Positions 45,476-57,395 of a stretch of DNA of 64,000 bases are shown here, piece by piece. A model generated the notes under the pieces. It was not told the origin of the DNA, searched no databases, and worked only from the letters and a program-made list of their open reading frames with translations. Source of the DNA: Enchytraeus crypticus (Eukaryota > Annelida > Clitellata > Enchytraeida > Enchytraeidae); NCBI GenBank assembly GCA_905160935.1, contig CAJHZI010000893.1, positions 124,001-188,000 on the forward strand. Reading direction: 5' to 3'. The stretch's first letter is position 1. Every line of letters starts with the position of its first letter. The position numbers were made by a program, and so were the translations under genes.

Positions 45476-46914
45476 ATAAGAGGAATTGAGCAGGACACAA
45501 TCCCTTGTGGGATGTTGCAAAAGGAGACAGTGCGTGGAAGAATAGATGGAAAAAGAATAAGAGATGCATAAAGAAGAGACGAGGGATTTTAAATGAAACT
45601 CGTGGAAATTCGTGTGATTTGTAAGTTAAGATGAAAACAGAAAATATGGACAAGTGCTGGAGTGGGAGGGTTTGAGTCTGCACTAATAATTTGATAGCAG
45701 TGCTTTTTATGTGTAAAAGTGAAATTGGGCAGCCGGTTACTTCAGGTAGTAAATAAGTTCTTACTCTCGTTTCAGAAGTGTAATTGTGGTCCTTGTTGTT
45801 AGTAGATTCTTCTGTGGAGCAATCGAAGTCTTGATAATGGATTAACTGGATTATTTTCTATTTCAATCGATTAAATGGATGGAATATATCGATGTCTCAA
45901 TACTAAAGCTGGACCTGCATTTTATTTCATCTCTCATTTCATCATGGTTGATTCTTCTTAGCCTGCCGATTGGGTAAGCAATAACTGTACTAAAGTGTAA
46001 AACCAGCCAGTATTGTCTGTCTAATTTCTTGTATGCATGGAGTGTACAATCTGTAATACATGTACGTTTTATTGTCAATGTCACATTGATGGTTATTATT
46101 GCTATGTAACGAGTAAATGTTGTATCATCCTGTGTATGTGATGACATTAATTGAAAGAGTGACAGACGCTGGGCAGTACCCTGAGAGACGGGGGGGGGGG
46201 CGGATAGTGAGTAATCCCGCAATCATGGCTATTTAATGTGTAGGCTATGTTCAACAATACCCGTTATGTTTGTGTTTTTATAATGCCTTACTTCAGCCTA
46301 AATTATGATGACAATTGCTACTCTATGCAACTTCCCTATTAGGCATCAGTTACTTGCAGTAACTAATCAATCAATTAATGAAGATTTAACGTCCAGTTTA
46401 TCGCCTGAAGGCGTTTGTAACCGGGGAGATTATTAAACGACATTGATAAGCTAACACATGCTAAGAGAAAGTGAGATCCGAAATCGTGCAACTTCGTTAT
46501 CTTACGCAAGAGGGTCCAATGGTGGCTATAAAGCGGAGATAGTACTGACTGATATTATCAATGAAGTTAATGATGCACTTGAAGATCTCGTGGCTTGTGA
46601 GAATAAATTCCGTGGTCTTAGACAAGAGAACTAGAATGACCGATAGAAGATGGTCCGATAAAAGGAAATCTGTAATCTAAAAATAAAGAATAATAAAAAT
46701 ATATAAATTACAAAATATAATGTACTATAATAGAATGGAATAGAAGTATATAATATAATGTATTATATAATATAATATAAAATGCGAATACTGCGCCAAG
46801 GTTTGTAAGTAGAAGTTTGTAGATTGCTAAAAGTTGATTGAGATCATAAAATGTCTCTACAATTGAGTAATTGTTAAATAAAAATAAAATTTAATTTTGA
46901 AGCAGTCCTGATGG
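45476..46914. other. No gene seen
   Basis: 45975-46020 (TGGGTAAGCAATAACTGTAC region) is an inverted copy of 55830-55870. A G10 run lies at about 46191. 46540-46700 is mildly protein-like and could be retroelement debris. Confidence 0.4.
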
Positions 46915-47010
46915 ATCAAATGTTTAAGTGTTAAAGTAGTCCTGATGGATCAGCGTTCTTTCGTGGGTTCGAATCCCAGCCGCGCTGATCTGGGAGTAAA
47001 ATCTCGGAAA
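46915..47010 (+). mobile_element. tRNA-like SINE head
   Basis: GTGGGTTCGAATCCCAGCC is a near-perfect B box/T arm, but no matching acceptor stem exists, so not a tRNA gene. GTCCTGATGGATCA occurs twice just upstream. Confidence 0.5.
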
Positions 47011-47179
47011 TTTCCTGGACTGGTTATACGGAAAAATGACTAAATTGCATAACGCTTTACGCATGTGGTATTAAAAGTGATAGATATCAGCATGGTTGAT
47101 AATTTCACTGTAATGCGTGTTTTACTTGTGCCAATACAATAGAGAAAATCTACAAGCACCAATTGAAATGATAACGTCT

Positions 47180-47275
47180 AAGTGTAGTTTAACGTCAGTT
47201 TCCTGTCTTGTAAGCATATCAGTGACGGAACGAACGATGGATTTGAATCCGGCTCCTGATAGTGTCCATAATGAT
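47180..47275 (-). mobile_element. tRNA-derived SINE-like copy
   Basis: GTTTAACGTCAGTTTCCTGT, GTAAGCATATCAGTGACGG and antisense B box GGATTTGAATCC; the head is replaced by the start of the GATATGA array. Confidence 0.7.
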
Positions 47276-49105
47276 AGTGTCTGCGATATGGTATTATATG
47301 ATGTGATACGAATAGATATAATGAGTATAGCTGATATGAGTAGATAATAGATGTGATATGAACAGATATGATATGAGAAGATATGATATGAGCAGATATG
47401 ATATGAGTAGATAATAGATATGATATGAGTAGATATGATATGAGCAGATATGATATGAGTAGATAATAGATATGATATGAGTAGATATGATATGAGAAGA
47501 TATGATATGAGCAGATATGATATGAGCAGATATGATGTGAGTAGATAATTGATATGATATGAGTAGATATGATATGAGCAGATATGATATGAGCAGATAT
47601 GATATGAGCAGATATGATATGAATAGATATGATGTGAGTAGATAATAGATATGCTATGAGTAGATATGATATGAGCAGATATGATGTGATAAGATATGAT
47701 ATAGTATGAGTAGATATTATATTATATATATAATATTAGTAAATATGATATGATACAATATATGACTAGATATTATATAGGATATTATTAGATATGGTAT
47801 GAGTAGATATTATGAAATTAGTGGATACGATATTATTAATATGGCATAAAATTAGATATGATATGATGTACTAATATACGATATGATATGTGTTTATATG
47901 ATATATCATATGTGTTTATATGATATATCATATGAAAAAAGCTAAAGCTAAGGTTAACGTCAGTTTCCTCACGCGAAAGCCATGTCAGTGACGGGCGAGC
48001 CCAGGATTTGAACCCGCATCAACTGAATCGCGGTCGAGTATCTTACCGACTTCGCCACTGGCTCCAGCCAGATAGATATGATATGATGAGTAGATATGAT
48101 ATGATGTAAGATACGATATAATACGATATGATATGATATGAATAGATATGATATGAGCAGATATTATATATGAAATTAGTAGATATGATATGAGCAGATA
48201 TTATATATGAAATTGAGAGCAGATATTATATATGAAATTAGTAGATATGGTATGAGCAGATATTATATATGAAATTAGTAGATATGGTATGAGCAGATAT
48301 TATATATGAAATTAGTAGATATGATATGAGCAGATATTATATATGAAATTATTAGATATGATATGAGCAGATATTATATATGAAATTATTAGATATGATA
48401 TGAGCAGATATTATATATGATATTAGTAGACATGATGGTATGAGCAGATATTATATATAAATTAGTAGATATGGTATGAGTAGATATTATATATGAAATT
48501 AGTAGATATATATGAGCAATATTATATATGAATATTAGATATGATATGAGCAGATATTATATATGAAATTATAGATTGTATGAGCATATAGTAGATATAT
48601 ATGATCGTAGATATGGTATGAGCAGATGGACATATATGAAATTAGTAGATATGATATGAGCAGATATTATATATGAAATTAGTAGATATGGTATGAGCAG
48701 ATATTATATATGAAATTAGTAGATATGATATGAGCAGATATTATATATGAAATTAGTAGATATGGTATGAGCAGATATTATATATGAAATTAGTAGATAT
48801 GATATGAGTAGATATATATGATATTAGTGGACATGATATACGATATTGGTAGATTTGATATAGAATATGATGTGATATGATAAGATATGATGTGATATCA
48901 TCCTTGTATAATGTCATCTCTGACGTCAGCCTTGCATGAGGAAGCGGACGTTAAACCTTAATTATATGAATTGATATGATATATCATATGAGTGCATATG
49001 ATATGATATTAGTAGATATGATATGATATGATGATAGTAGATATGATATGATATGATGATAGTAGATATGATATTATGTGATGAGATGTGATATGATTTG
49101 TAGAC
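47275..49105. repeat. GATATGATATGAGCA satellite-like array
   Basis: About 1.8 kb of 15-bp (GATATGATATGAGCA) and 30-bp (AGCAGATATTATATATGAAA plus TTAGTAGATATG) units in domains, interrupted by a SINE at 47945-48066 and by a non-repeat piece at 48900-48965. Confidence 0.95.
47945..48066 (-). mobile_element. tRNA-derived SINE-like copy inside the array
   Basis: Full-length, well preserved: minus strand GAGCCAGTGGCGAAGTCGGT, AAGATACTCGACCGC, B box GGGTTCAAATCCTGGG, GTCACTGACATGGC tail. It begins with an A-box-like segment. A useful reference copy for the family. Confidence 0.9.
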
Positions 49106-49353
49106 TAATTCACCAGCCTCAAGAAACTGGTTATAGCCATAAAATGTCTGAAATTTAGTTTTATGTCTCGTAGTGAAATGGTTAAAGAGCTTTCGTTGAA
49201 CTCTCTAGGTGCGTAACTCGAATTTGCCTTCAGCCTGTACTAGCTTAGCTTCTCTGATAATACATGATGCAGAGCTTTGACCTATCCTCCTCTAGACCCT
49301 ATCTCTACTCCACTAGTCTAGTCATGTGTAAACCTGTCTCTTGTTACATCCTT

Positions 49354-49565
49354 AGTGTAATGGTTTGATGTTTTAACTTAGAGTCGTGCTTTAGTTGTTA
49401 GTGTTGTTGTTATCTACTCGTAAGATCAATCCTGATGCTGATCTCCTCATCTCCTGTTTTCATGGAGATGTCCTGACCTGGAAAAACTTCCATCAGCTCA
49501 ACCACCTGTCGGAGTCTACTCCACAGAGTGTGTGAGTGATGAGTTAGTGAGCGAAGTGAAAGAAG
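49354..49565 (-). repeat. Left arm of 2.4-kb-spaced inverted repeat
   Basis: Reverse complement of 51839-52053 at roughly 90 percent identity by eye. On the minus strand it reads [20 protein letters not shown] and then LTSR and a stop, the same peptide as the right arm. Confidence 0.9.
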
Positions 49566-49864
49566 TTTTTCTCATTTCATGTTAACTGATCACATTTTCG
49601 CAAATTTCAAACTGATCAGTCTTAACTTACTTTTGATTTTTTAGGTTGATCCTTGTTGCAAAGCGAAAATTTTTAAAAGTTTTTATTTCTTTAGCTTCTT
49701 TGCTTCACTTGCTGTTATCCTATTTGGAAAGGTGCTTATTGGCAACAATCGAATGCCCTTTCTGATTTTTATATTGATCTTAGTGCTTTGTCGCCTTTTA
49801 CAACACGTGCGGTCACTTTAATATAGCCTTCTTATAGGTTAAATATGATATCTGGGGTTGGTTT

Positions 49865-50170
49865 CAATTGTCTTCATCTACCAATGTACAGTCGCCTCTT
49901 ACGAATTTGAATTGTCTTCATCATCATTGTGTAGTCGCCTCCTACGGTTTTCAGTTGTATTCAACTGCCAATGTGTAGTCGCCTCTTACGAATTTAAATT
50001 GTCTTCATCATAATCATTGTGTAGTCGCCTCCTACGGTTTTCAGTTGTATTCAACTGCCAATGTGTAGTCGCCTCTTACGAATTTAAATTGTCTTCATCA
50101 TCATTGTGTAATCGCCTCCTACGGTTATCAATTGACTTCATCTGTCAATGTGTAGTCGCCTTTTACGAAT
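49865..50170. repeat. About 90-bp minisatellite
   Basis: Three and a half units with TGTAGTCGCCTCCTACGGTT, TTCAGTTGTATTCAACTGCC and AATTGTCTTCATCATCATTG. Confidence 0.9.
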
Positions 50171-51550
50171 TTCCATATATCTGCATTTTATAAAAAATAT
50201 TGTAAACCTAAAGCTGATAGTATTGAATAGCACCTTTACAAATAGGAGCAGCACAAGTGACCCACTTGGGCTGAGAAACAAAAACTTTTAACAATTTCTG
50301 CTTTGTTAACGAGGATGAAGCCGTAAAATTTAAAGTAAATTAAAAAGATGATAATTTTGAAGATTCGTCAAAATGTGATCTGTTGACATGGAATATTTTG
50401 TATTTTGTTATTTTCTTAGATCATCATTTCATTCATCGGCTGATGCATTTATAATATCTTATAGAATAATTTATTATTTCGGGTCATGTCCAGTTGATGA
50501 TATATGGGGAAGGCTCTAACGTAAAAATCTTAGAAAAAGACCTAGACTAGTAGTCTACGAGTTTCTTTATCGTGCACTAGTCTGTTAGTCGCTACTTACG
50601 GACACCATTTTTCCTTCTTCACAACAGGGCATAACACTATATATTATATTACGTCCGTCACAACAAAAGCTAAGGCCACGTTTAGTGTCAGTTTCTTGTT
50701 CGATGGCATGTCAGTGACGTGGAGAGCACGTAGCTTATCTCGTGCTTTTATTATAAGAGTTTCTCGTAATCATAGTGTAAGCATATCGCATCTTTGACTT
50801 GTAAATTTGGCGTCCTTTTCTTCTTCTTGAAAGTCTTTATCTTCCCAGAGCAGCTTGTAGTTTCTTGCAGTATGGTAAGAAAGTTCCAAATCTTGTTTGT
50901 TTCTTCACTAGTGGCGCTCTCTGACTTTTACTTAGCTCAGCTGTAAAAGACTAAATCACCTTTCCTCTAAATAACATTTAGTGTTATGGAGCATCAGAAC
51001 TTATAATTATATAATATAGTTATATAAGTTACAGTAAGATCATCATGATTACATAAAATTATATTAATACTATTGTTATTATTAGTAGTTTCATTATTAT
51101 TTTATAAATGCTATTATTCTGTATGATAGTCTGATTATGTAAATATATGGAAAATGAACATATATGTACTGTTAGTTATATTAAATAGTTTGTAATTATT
51201 TAGTTATAAACTTAACCATGTATTAAGATAGTAAAATTATGAAGTATAGTAAAATTATGTAATATTATATGGAGCTATGTTAAAAGTAACGCTGGTCTCA
51301 TTCTGCCTAACGGCAGGTCCATTACATGTAACTATTTCAATATTTATCCTCAGTATCTAGGTTAGTCAACTCTTACGTATCACGTACGATTATAACTTTA
51401 TGATATAGCATATTTTAATTTAATTTAATTTATCTTGTATAACTTAATGAAACGTATGTCAGTATAATAATATTGTGCAAACATAAAACTTAATATAATA
51501 TTATTTTTATATATTATAGATTCATTCGTTATATATTATATATTCATAAC
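50171..51550. other. No gene seen
   Basis: AT-rich spacer between the inverted arms. A partial SINE tail is at 50670-50725 (GTCAGTTTCTTGTTCGATGG), and a degraded dispersed-repeat piece at 51295-51380. Confidence 0.4.
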
Positions 51551-51569
51551 TAATATTATATATATTTAC

Positions 51570-51574
<5 letters not shown>

Positions 51575-51649
<75 letters not shown>

Positions 51650-51718
51650 ATATATATTTATATATTTCTAAATAACTATATAAATAAATATATAAATATA
51701 TATTTATATATTTATATT

Positions 51719-51753
<35 letters not shown>

Positions 51754-51790
51754 TTATATTTATTTATATATATTTATATATATATATAAT
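51575..51790. repeat. (TA)n / TATATTTA microsatellite
   Basis: Long AT tract directly before the right inverted arm. The ORF crossing it is an artefact until it enters the arm at about 51805. Confidence 0.95.
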
Positions 51791-51838
51791 GCATCAGCCG
51801 CTGCTTTTTTGATGGAGCGATATAAACAAAACGCAGAA

Positions 51839-52053
51839 CTTCTTTCACTTCGCACAATAACTCATCACTCACACACTCTGTGGAGTAGACTCCGAGAGAT
51901 GGTTGAGCAGATGAAAGTTTTTCCAGGTCAGGACATCTCCATGAAAACAGGAGATGAGGAGATTAGCATCACGATTGATCTTACGAGTAGATAACAACAA
52001 CAACACTATCAATTGAACCACGACTCTAAGTTAAAACATAAAACCATTACACT
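51839..52053 (+). repeat. Right arm of 2.4-kb-spaced inverted repeat
   Basis: Carries a frame reading [20 protein letters not shown], then [13 protein letters not shown] and a stop at about 51994. The frame may be the C-terminal end of a mobile-element or host protein; I cannot name it. Confidence 0.9.
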
Positions 52054-52334
52054 TTTGTTTTTTTATCTTTGGACTGATTTTCTGGAGTTTTGAGTGAGTT
52101 TACACCGTTTCTCGACCTTCCTTTTGCTCACCGGCTTAATTTCGTCTCGATGTTATCATTGATGACTGTAGCACTCTAATTGTTGTTAAGTTATGTTATA
52201 TTATGTTTCCGACATCTGCTTCAATTGGCTTAGACTGCAAATGAATGTCATCATCTGCCGCCCTTCACTTTGTTTGCCGTTTATTTTTACTTGTCAATAT
52301 GATATTTTCAACGATTTTGTTCATCATAATGTTT

Positions 52335-52560
52335 TATAAAAACTTCATCTGCTGGCACCTTATTCTATTCAATAGATCACGATTAACTGACATGCCTTGT
52401 AGAACTTCTTCATTTATAACTTGATATAAGCTATACGTAGCATTCTTCTGTAGCACCACATCTTTGTTGCCTCCAGTTTCTTTTCCATAGCAGCAGAGAT
52501 AGCCCAACATGCATTACCATATAACGATATTTGTTGTATCTAGCAATGAATCCGTTTTGC
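52335..52560 (-). mobile_element. LINE ORF2 fragment
   Basis: The minus strand reads CWAISAAMEKKLEATKMWCY and then RRMLRIAYIK, the 'K(K)LE(A)xxMW(C)(Y)RRMLRI' signature upstream of the W-GH-R motif of many LINE ORF2s; the motif seen at 1-60 would be the next part of the same protein type. Downstream frames are broken. Confidence 0.75.
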
Positions 52561-52611
52561 CACAATAGTAAGAACAAAATACTAAGCAGTTTTACCACAT
52601 TAGTAGGAATA

Positions 52612-52722
52612 AATTAGAGTTTAGCGTCAGTGTCCTGAAGGCACATCAGTGGCGGTTCGAGCACTGGATTTGAACTCAGCATCTACTAATCCACAGTGGA
52701 CCGAAGATGCCACTTGCTCAAC
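52612..52722 (-). mobile_element. tRNA-derived SINE-like copy
   Basis: GTTTAGCGTCAGTGTCCTG, ACATCAGTGGCGG, antisense B box CTGGATTTGAACTC, CTAATCCACAGTGG. Confidence 0.7.
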
Positions 52723-52825
52723 ACAAACATATAAATTCAATTATTATTAATATCAATGTTAATCTACGGATATTCCTGATGAACCCTCTAACCAATGCTC
52801 CTTTCGATTCATGTATTATTTGTGT

Positions 52826-53050
52826 ACGCTATCATCATCATCATCATCTTGTTCTTCTTAAATCCCAGTTTAGCTAGGGTCAGGATTAGAAGATTTTGTA
52901 GCAATTTCTCGAGCCTAGGCTCTCACCAACCCAATGCCTGACATGGTTTAAATCTTAGTGCTTTGTCGTCTTTTACGACACGTGCAATCCAGTTTTTTTA
53001 TTCCTCAGCAACCCGGGCACAACACGGGTTGTATTCGGGTTGTACCCGTT
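52826..53050 (-). mobile_element. GATGAT-tailed retroelement 3' end
   Basis: (CATCAT)n then AAATCCCAGTTTAGCTAGGG, GCCTAGGCTCTCACCAACCC, TTTGTCGTCTTTTACGACAC: antisense relative of 11030-11312. Confidence 0.6.
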
Positions 53051-53482
53051 CTTACGTTTCAAACATAAGATTATTTGACGTTCAATTGTTCGTAAGTGGA
53101 CCTTTGAGTATCTGTAGCACGATTCTTAAGCCTTAGTAAAGTAATAAAGATTTTCGCATTCCGTAAAATGATATCATAAGTGAACTTACTAAGTCTCCTA
53201 AGAATACTAATGAAATTATAAAGAATATATAGAAAGGATGACAGTATTAATTTGATTTACAAATTTACAAGAAGTGGTTTTCGAGAGTATTGGTACAAGT
53301 AGACAATGTATTGATGCTTTAAGAAATTTATAAAGAGATCTGCATAGAAAATTGTCTAATGATTTAATAGAATGCGCATTGAATGAGAGACTAATTGAGG
53401 AACTGAGGCAAGCAATGTTAGAAGATTTATTGCATTTAACTCGATTATTTCATTTCATGTGATTATTTTCTTATTTAAACAG

Positions 53483-53662
53483 CATCATCATCATCATCTT
53501 CTTTAGTCTTAGTTTAACTAGGGTTGGTATACGAAGGACCTTCTCCACTCCTCTCTGTCCCATTCCATATCACCAGTCAATCTCCTGTAATCTTTTCCAG
53601 TTGTTTTAGAATTTTAAGAATTATCTAGAACCTAGGCGCTCACCAACCGAATGGCCTTCAGC
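53483..53662 (-). mobile_element. GATGAT-tailed retroelement 3' end
   Basis: (CATCAT)n, AGTTTAACTAGGGTTGG, CTCTCTGTCCCATTCCATAT, CCTAGGCGCTCACCAACCGA. The longest copy in this orientation. Confidence 0.65.
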
Positions 53663-54130
53663 AGATGTAATAGGAATTAAGGGATAGAACCTCTTTCAGT
53701 GTATGAACCCTGTCTCTTATCAACAGATGCAATAGGAATTAAGGGATGGAACCTCTTTCAGTGTTAGCTTCCTGTCACTTATCAGCAGATGTAATAGGGA
53801 TTAAGGGATAGAAACTCTTTCAGTGTTAGCATCCTGTCACTTATCAGCAGATGTAATAGGAATTAAGGGATGGAACCTCTTTCGGTGTATGAACCCTGTC
53901 TCTTATCAACAGATGCAATAGGGATTAAGGGATAGAAACTCTTTCAGTGTAAGCTTCCTGTCTCTTTTCAACAGATGCAATAGGGATTAAGGGATATAAC
54001 CTCTTTCAGTGTAAGCTTCCTGTCACTTATCAACAGATATAATAGGAATTAAGGGATGGAACCTCTTTCAGTGTTAGCTTCCTGTCACTTATCAGCAGAT
54101 GTAATAGGGATCAAGAGGATAGAACCTCTT
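53662..54130. repeat. About 62-bp minisatellite ending in a SINE
   Basis: Seven to eight units of CAGATGTAATAGGAATTAAG, GGATGGAACCTCTTTCAGTG, TTAGCTTCCTGTCACTTATC. The last unit continues without a break into the SINE at 54130, whose tail sequence (AGTGTAAGCTTCCAGTCTCG) is part of the unit. Confidence 0.9.
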
Positions 54131-54245
54131 TCAGTGTAAGCTTCCAGTCTCGAAAGCAATTCAAAGGCTGAGCGAGCGCTGGATTTGAACCCTGCAGCTG
54201 CTGATCCACTGGTGATCATCCAACCAATAAACTACTGGTTTAGCT
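54130..54245 (-). mobile_element. tRNA-derived SINE-like copy
   Basis: Antisense B box CTGGATTTGAACCCTGC, GCTGCTGATCCACTGG, CTACTGGTTTAGCTC head. Confidence 0.75.
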
Positions 54246-54361
54246 CAACTGAGGATTATCGGAAATCTGTATTATAAATGTCAATGTATACATTTAAATA
54301 TAATATATAACAGATATATCAATATAATATACGTGTATAACATAAATATCAATTTATAAAT

Positions 54362-54440
54362 ATCGTCATCATCTTCCCTTACATCCCAGTTTAACCAGGG
54401 TCGGGATATAAATAGACTTTCTCCAGTTCTCCCTAAAGTT
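54362..54440 (-). mobile_element. GATGAT-tailed retroelement fragment
   Basis: CGTCATCATCTTCCCTTACA, CCCAGTTTAACCAGGGTCGG; short piece. Confidence 0.5.
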
Positions 54441-54837
54441 TATCAATTTATAAATATAATTTTATAAAATATCAGTATATTAATATAATTTGTAACATAA
54501 AGATCAATATATTATATATCATAAATATAAATATATGAAAATAATATTGTACAACTGCAATATAATGTAATATAAATAGATCGTATAAAATATAAAGTCT
54601 TAAGTTCTCTACATGATAAATTACGATGGCATTCATTATATGCTTCTGCTATAGGGTCATTTGCGAATTCTGGTTGAATATAACCGTCGCTCGTGACAAT
54701 ATCGAGAAGTATGAAATTATTACGCTAAAAATAGTCATTACTATATGAGATATTGTATTGTATTGACAAAGCAAAGCGAAAACTCCACAGCTAACAGCCT
54801 ATAAGCCATAGGAGCAGTGACGTCTATGTGATTTCTG

Positions 54838-54957
54838 GTTGGATGTCAGTTTTCTATCAGCTCACTGACTCGATACAGTGCCAGTGACTGAATTTGAATG
54901 CTATACCTATTGATTCGATATCGGACATCTAACAAACAAGTTACCGGCTCGGCCGTT
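54838..54957 (-). mobile_element. Divergent tRNA-derived SINE-like copy
   Basis: GATGTCAGTTTTCTATCAG, GTGACTGAATTTGAATGC, ACAAGTTACCGGCTCGG. Confidence 0.6.
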
Positions 54958-55184
54958 CAGATGTAAATATGCAAGTGTTGAAGCCCTATGACTATTTAAT
55001 TTGATTTACTTTCAATTTCCTATTTACTTTTTTCAATGCAAGTAATAGAAAGTCGCGTAGAGTGGATATTTGTCATCATTTCGAGGGCTGAAATAAGGCA
55101 TTACTAAAATACAGGCGCGAGGATGGGTCATATCGAATAGCAGCAAGGGTGGGCCTTTTTGCTATGACTACGGGATTACTGAAT

Positions 55185-55445
55185 GTCATTGTATAAAGTT
55201 ACTGTATTATGTCATTGTATGAAGTTATTGTTTTAATCATTGTATTAAGTCAGTGTATTAAGTCATTGTATTGAATCATTGTATTAAGTCATTGTATTAA
55301 GTCATTGTATTAAGTCATTGTATTGAATCATTGTATTAAGTCATTGTATTGAATCATTGTATTAAGTCATTGTATTAAGTCATTATATTGAATCATTGTA
55401 TTAAGTCATTGTATTGAGTCATTGTATTAAGTCATTGTGTAAGTT
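55185..55445. repeat. ATTAAGTCATTGTATTG-type minisatellite
   Basis: About 16 units of 15 bp, TCATTGTATTAAGTC/GAATC. Confidence 0.95.
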
Positions 55446-55589
55446 ATAATTATTGTATTGTACAAAAGTTAAAATTGAGTATATAACGTCTGTTGCATAT
55501 ATCCATGACGGCATTCATTGAAGATGCTCGGATTGAAGCTCAGTATCCGTTGATCCGTATTCGTATAACTTATCAACGGCTACTGAATC

Positions 55590-55720
55590 TTAATCCACTG
55601 GATATTATTCCACCAAATCTTATGCCACTGGATCTTATTCCACTGGATCTTATTTCGTCAAGTTTTATTCCATCAGATCTTATTCCAGTCTATCCTATTC
55701 GACTTGATCTTATCTTCCAC
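55590..55720. repeat. 15-bp minisatellite (CCACTGGATCTTATT)
   Basis: Eight or nine degenerate units; the 15-bp period keeps a short ORF open (LIPLDLIPLDLI). Confidence 0.85.
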
Positions 55721-55929
55721 TGATCACCTTTGAATTATTAATCTCTTTGTGGTCACCAAACATTATGAAGTTATAACGTATTAGAGCTTACCCGTACAAC
55801 AAGTTTGATAGACTAATCTGGCTGGTTTTACTTTAGTACAGTTATTGCTTACCTACTTCTGCAGGCAGAGATGGATCAAACACGGTGCAGGTTCACTGTT
55901 CCGTTAAGAAATCCATGCTCTAAAAGCTG

Positions 55930-56045
55930 CAAGCCACGTTTAACGTCAGTTTCCGGCACGATAGCATGTCATTGACGGATGGAGCTTTGGATTTGAACCC
56001 TAAACCATACGCTGACAGACAACTTAAGGACTTGCTATCGGCTCA
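55930..56045 (-). mobile_element. tRNA-derived SINE-like copy
   Basis: CCACGTTTAACGTCAGTTTC, GATAGCATGTCATTGACGG, GGATTTGAACCC, CTTGCTATCGGCTCAGC. Confidence 0.75.
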
Positions 56046-56322
56046 GCTGAAGTGATTTGTTTATATACATCGGAGAAACTTTCTACTGATCCTCTAGCAA
56101 GCAATGACAGGTAAACTACGAGTCAAAGAGAAATCTAAATCAATTTGTTTGCTTCTGAGGCAGGCATTAGCTGCCGGGTTGTAGAAAAAAATAACTGGGT
56201 AATGCATTTTAAAATGTAAAATTTTGCTGACAGTGTGGAGAGCTTAAATTCCTTTACTTGACGTCAATCTTGCACTGCACTTTACTAGATTGATCTTGTG
56301 CTGAGCTTTAGTTCTTGTTTTG

Positions 56323-56368
56323 TTCCTTTACTAAACGTCAATGTTCAGATTGACGTTTAGTAAAGGAA
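56323..56368. repeat. Perfect 20-bp inverted repeat, 6-nt loop
   Basis: TTCCTTTACTAAACGTCAAT and ATTGACGTTTAGTAAAGGAA are exact reverse complements around GTTCAG. A looser direct copy of the left arm (TTCCTTTACTTGACGTCAAT) lies at about 56250. Confidence 0.9.
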
Positions 56369-56407
56369 TTGTACTGAAGTCAACTATACTTGACTAATCT
56401 TGTACTA

Positions 56408-56536
56408 ACATTAAGTCCAAGTTTAACGTCAGTTTTCTGCTTGAACGGCATGTCAGTGACAGAGAGTGCACTGGATTTGAACCATGAATCTACTGATTCT
56501 CTGTTGTACAACTTGCCAACATGCCACCGTCTCAGT
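56408..56536 (-). mobile_element. tRNA-derived SINE-like copy
   Basis: AAGTTTAACGTCAGTTTTCT, GGCATGTCAGTGACAG, CTGGATTTGAACCATG, CAACATGCCACCGTCTCAG. Confidence 0.75.
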
Positions 56537-57115
56537 ATTGAACTGAACTGTACAAGACTTTGAACTAAACTGAACTCTGCTACGCTGAATTTGTACTGAA
56601 TTGAACTATACGAGACTGAGCTTGCACTGAAATGAACTATACAAGACGGAGTTTGCACTGAATTGAGCTATATAGGACAGATCTTGCGCTGAATTGAACT
56701 ATACAAGACTGAGCTTTGCACTGATTGAAGTATACAAGACTGAGCTTTGCACTGATTGAACTATACAAGACTGAGCTTGCACTGATTGAACTAGGTACAA
56801 GACTGAGCTTACACTGATTGAACTAGGTACAAGACTGAGCTTACACTGAATTGAACTATACAAGACTGAGCTTGCACTGAATTGAACTATACAAGACTAA
56901 GCATGCACTGATTGAACTATAAAAGACTGAGTTTGCACTGATTGAACTATACAAGACTGAGTTTGCACTGATTGAACTATACAAGACTGAGCTTGCACTG
57001 AATTGAACTATATAAGACTGAGCGTGTACTGATTGAACTATACAAGACTGAGCGTGTACTGATTGAACTATACAAGACTAAGCTTGCACTGAATTTAACT
57101 ATACAAGACTGAGCT
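56537..57115. repeat. About 30-bp minisatellite
   Basis: Some 18-19 units of GAACTATACAAGACTGAGCT plus TGCACTGAATT. Confidence 0.95.
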
Positions 57116-57202
57116 TTCCAAGTTTTTCTACTTTTGTTTCTTAATTTTCCCTCTCACACATTTACAGAGTTTTGAGGCTGATTTGACATCATCTGATTTA
57201 TT

Positions 57203-57395
57203 TTGTTTCATCTGTTGACGATGCCAAGAGCAGCGAGTGTTGATTACGATTGTCAGTTGTTCTTCAGTGGTGATGTGTATGACTCTGCGATGAATGGAGA
57301 TCAGTGGAGGAAGAGGGTTGTCGAGACTACTTTAGTGTCCTCATTGCACATATTAGAGCTCGAAAAAGAGTTATCCATACAGAATAGCTGTTAGG
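57203..57395 (+). mobile_element. LINE ORF 3'-terminal remnant
   Basis: The frame reads DVYDSAMNGDQWRKRVVETT and then LVSS, aligning with DAYDLAQDRYQWRQKVKEAA, LVS at 199-255. The 63-codon frame from ATG 57221 (or a non-ATG start at 57203) to 57394 is therefore most likely a retroelement tail, not a host gene. Confidence 0.55.

Noticed and set aside
45973..46020. Possible functional link between inverted copies at 46.0 and 55.85 kb
   Set aside because: About 40 bp of close similarity with quickly decaying flanks; best read as old dispersed repeat fragments.
46940..47000. tRNA gene at the GGGTTCGAATCCC motif
   Set aside because: No sequence upstream pairs with the region that would be the 3' acceptor strand.
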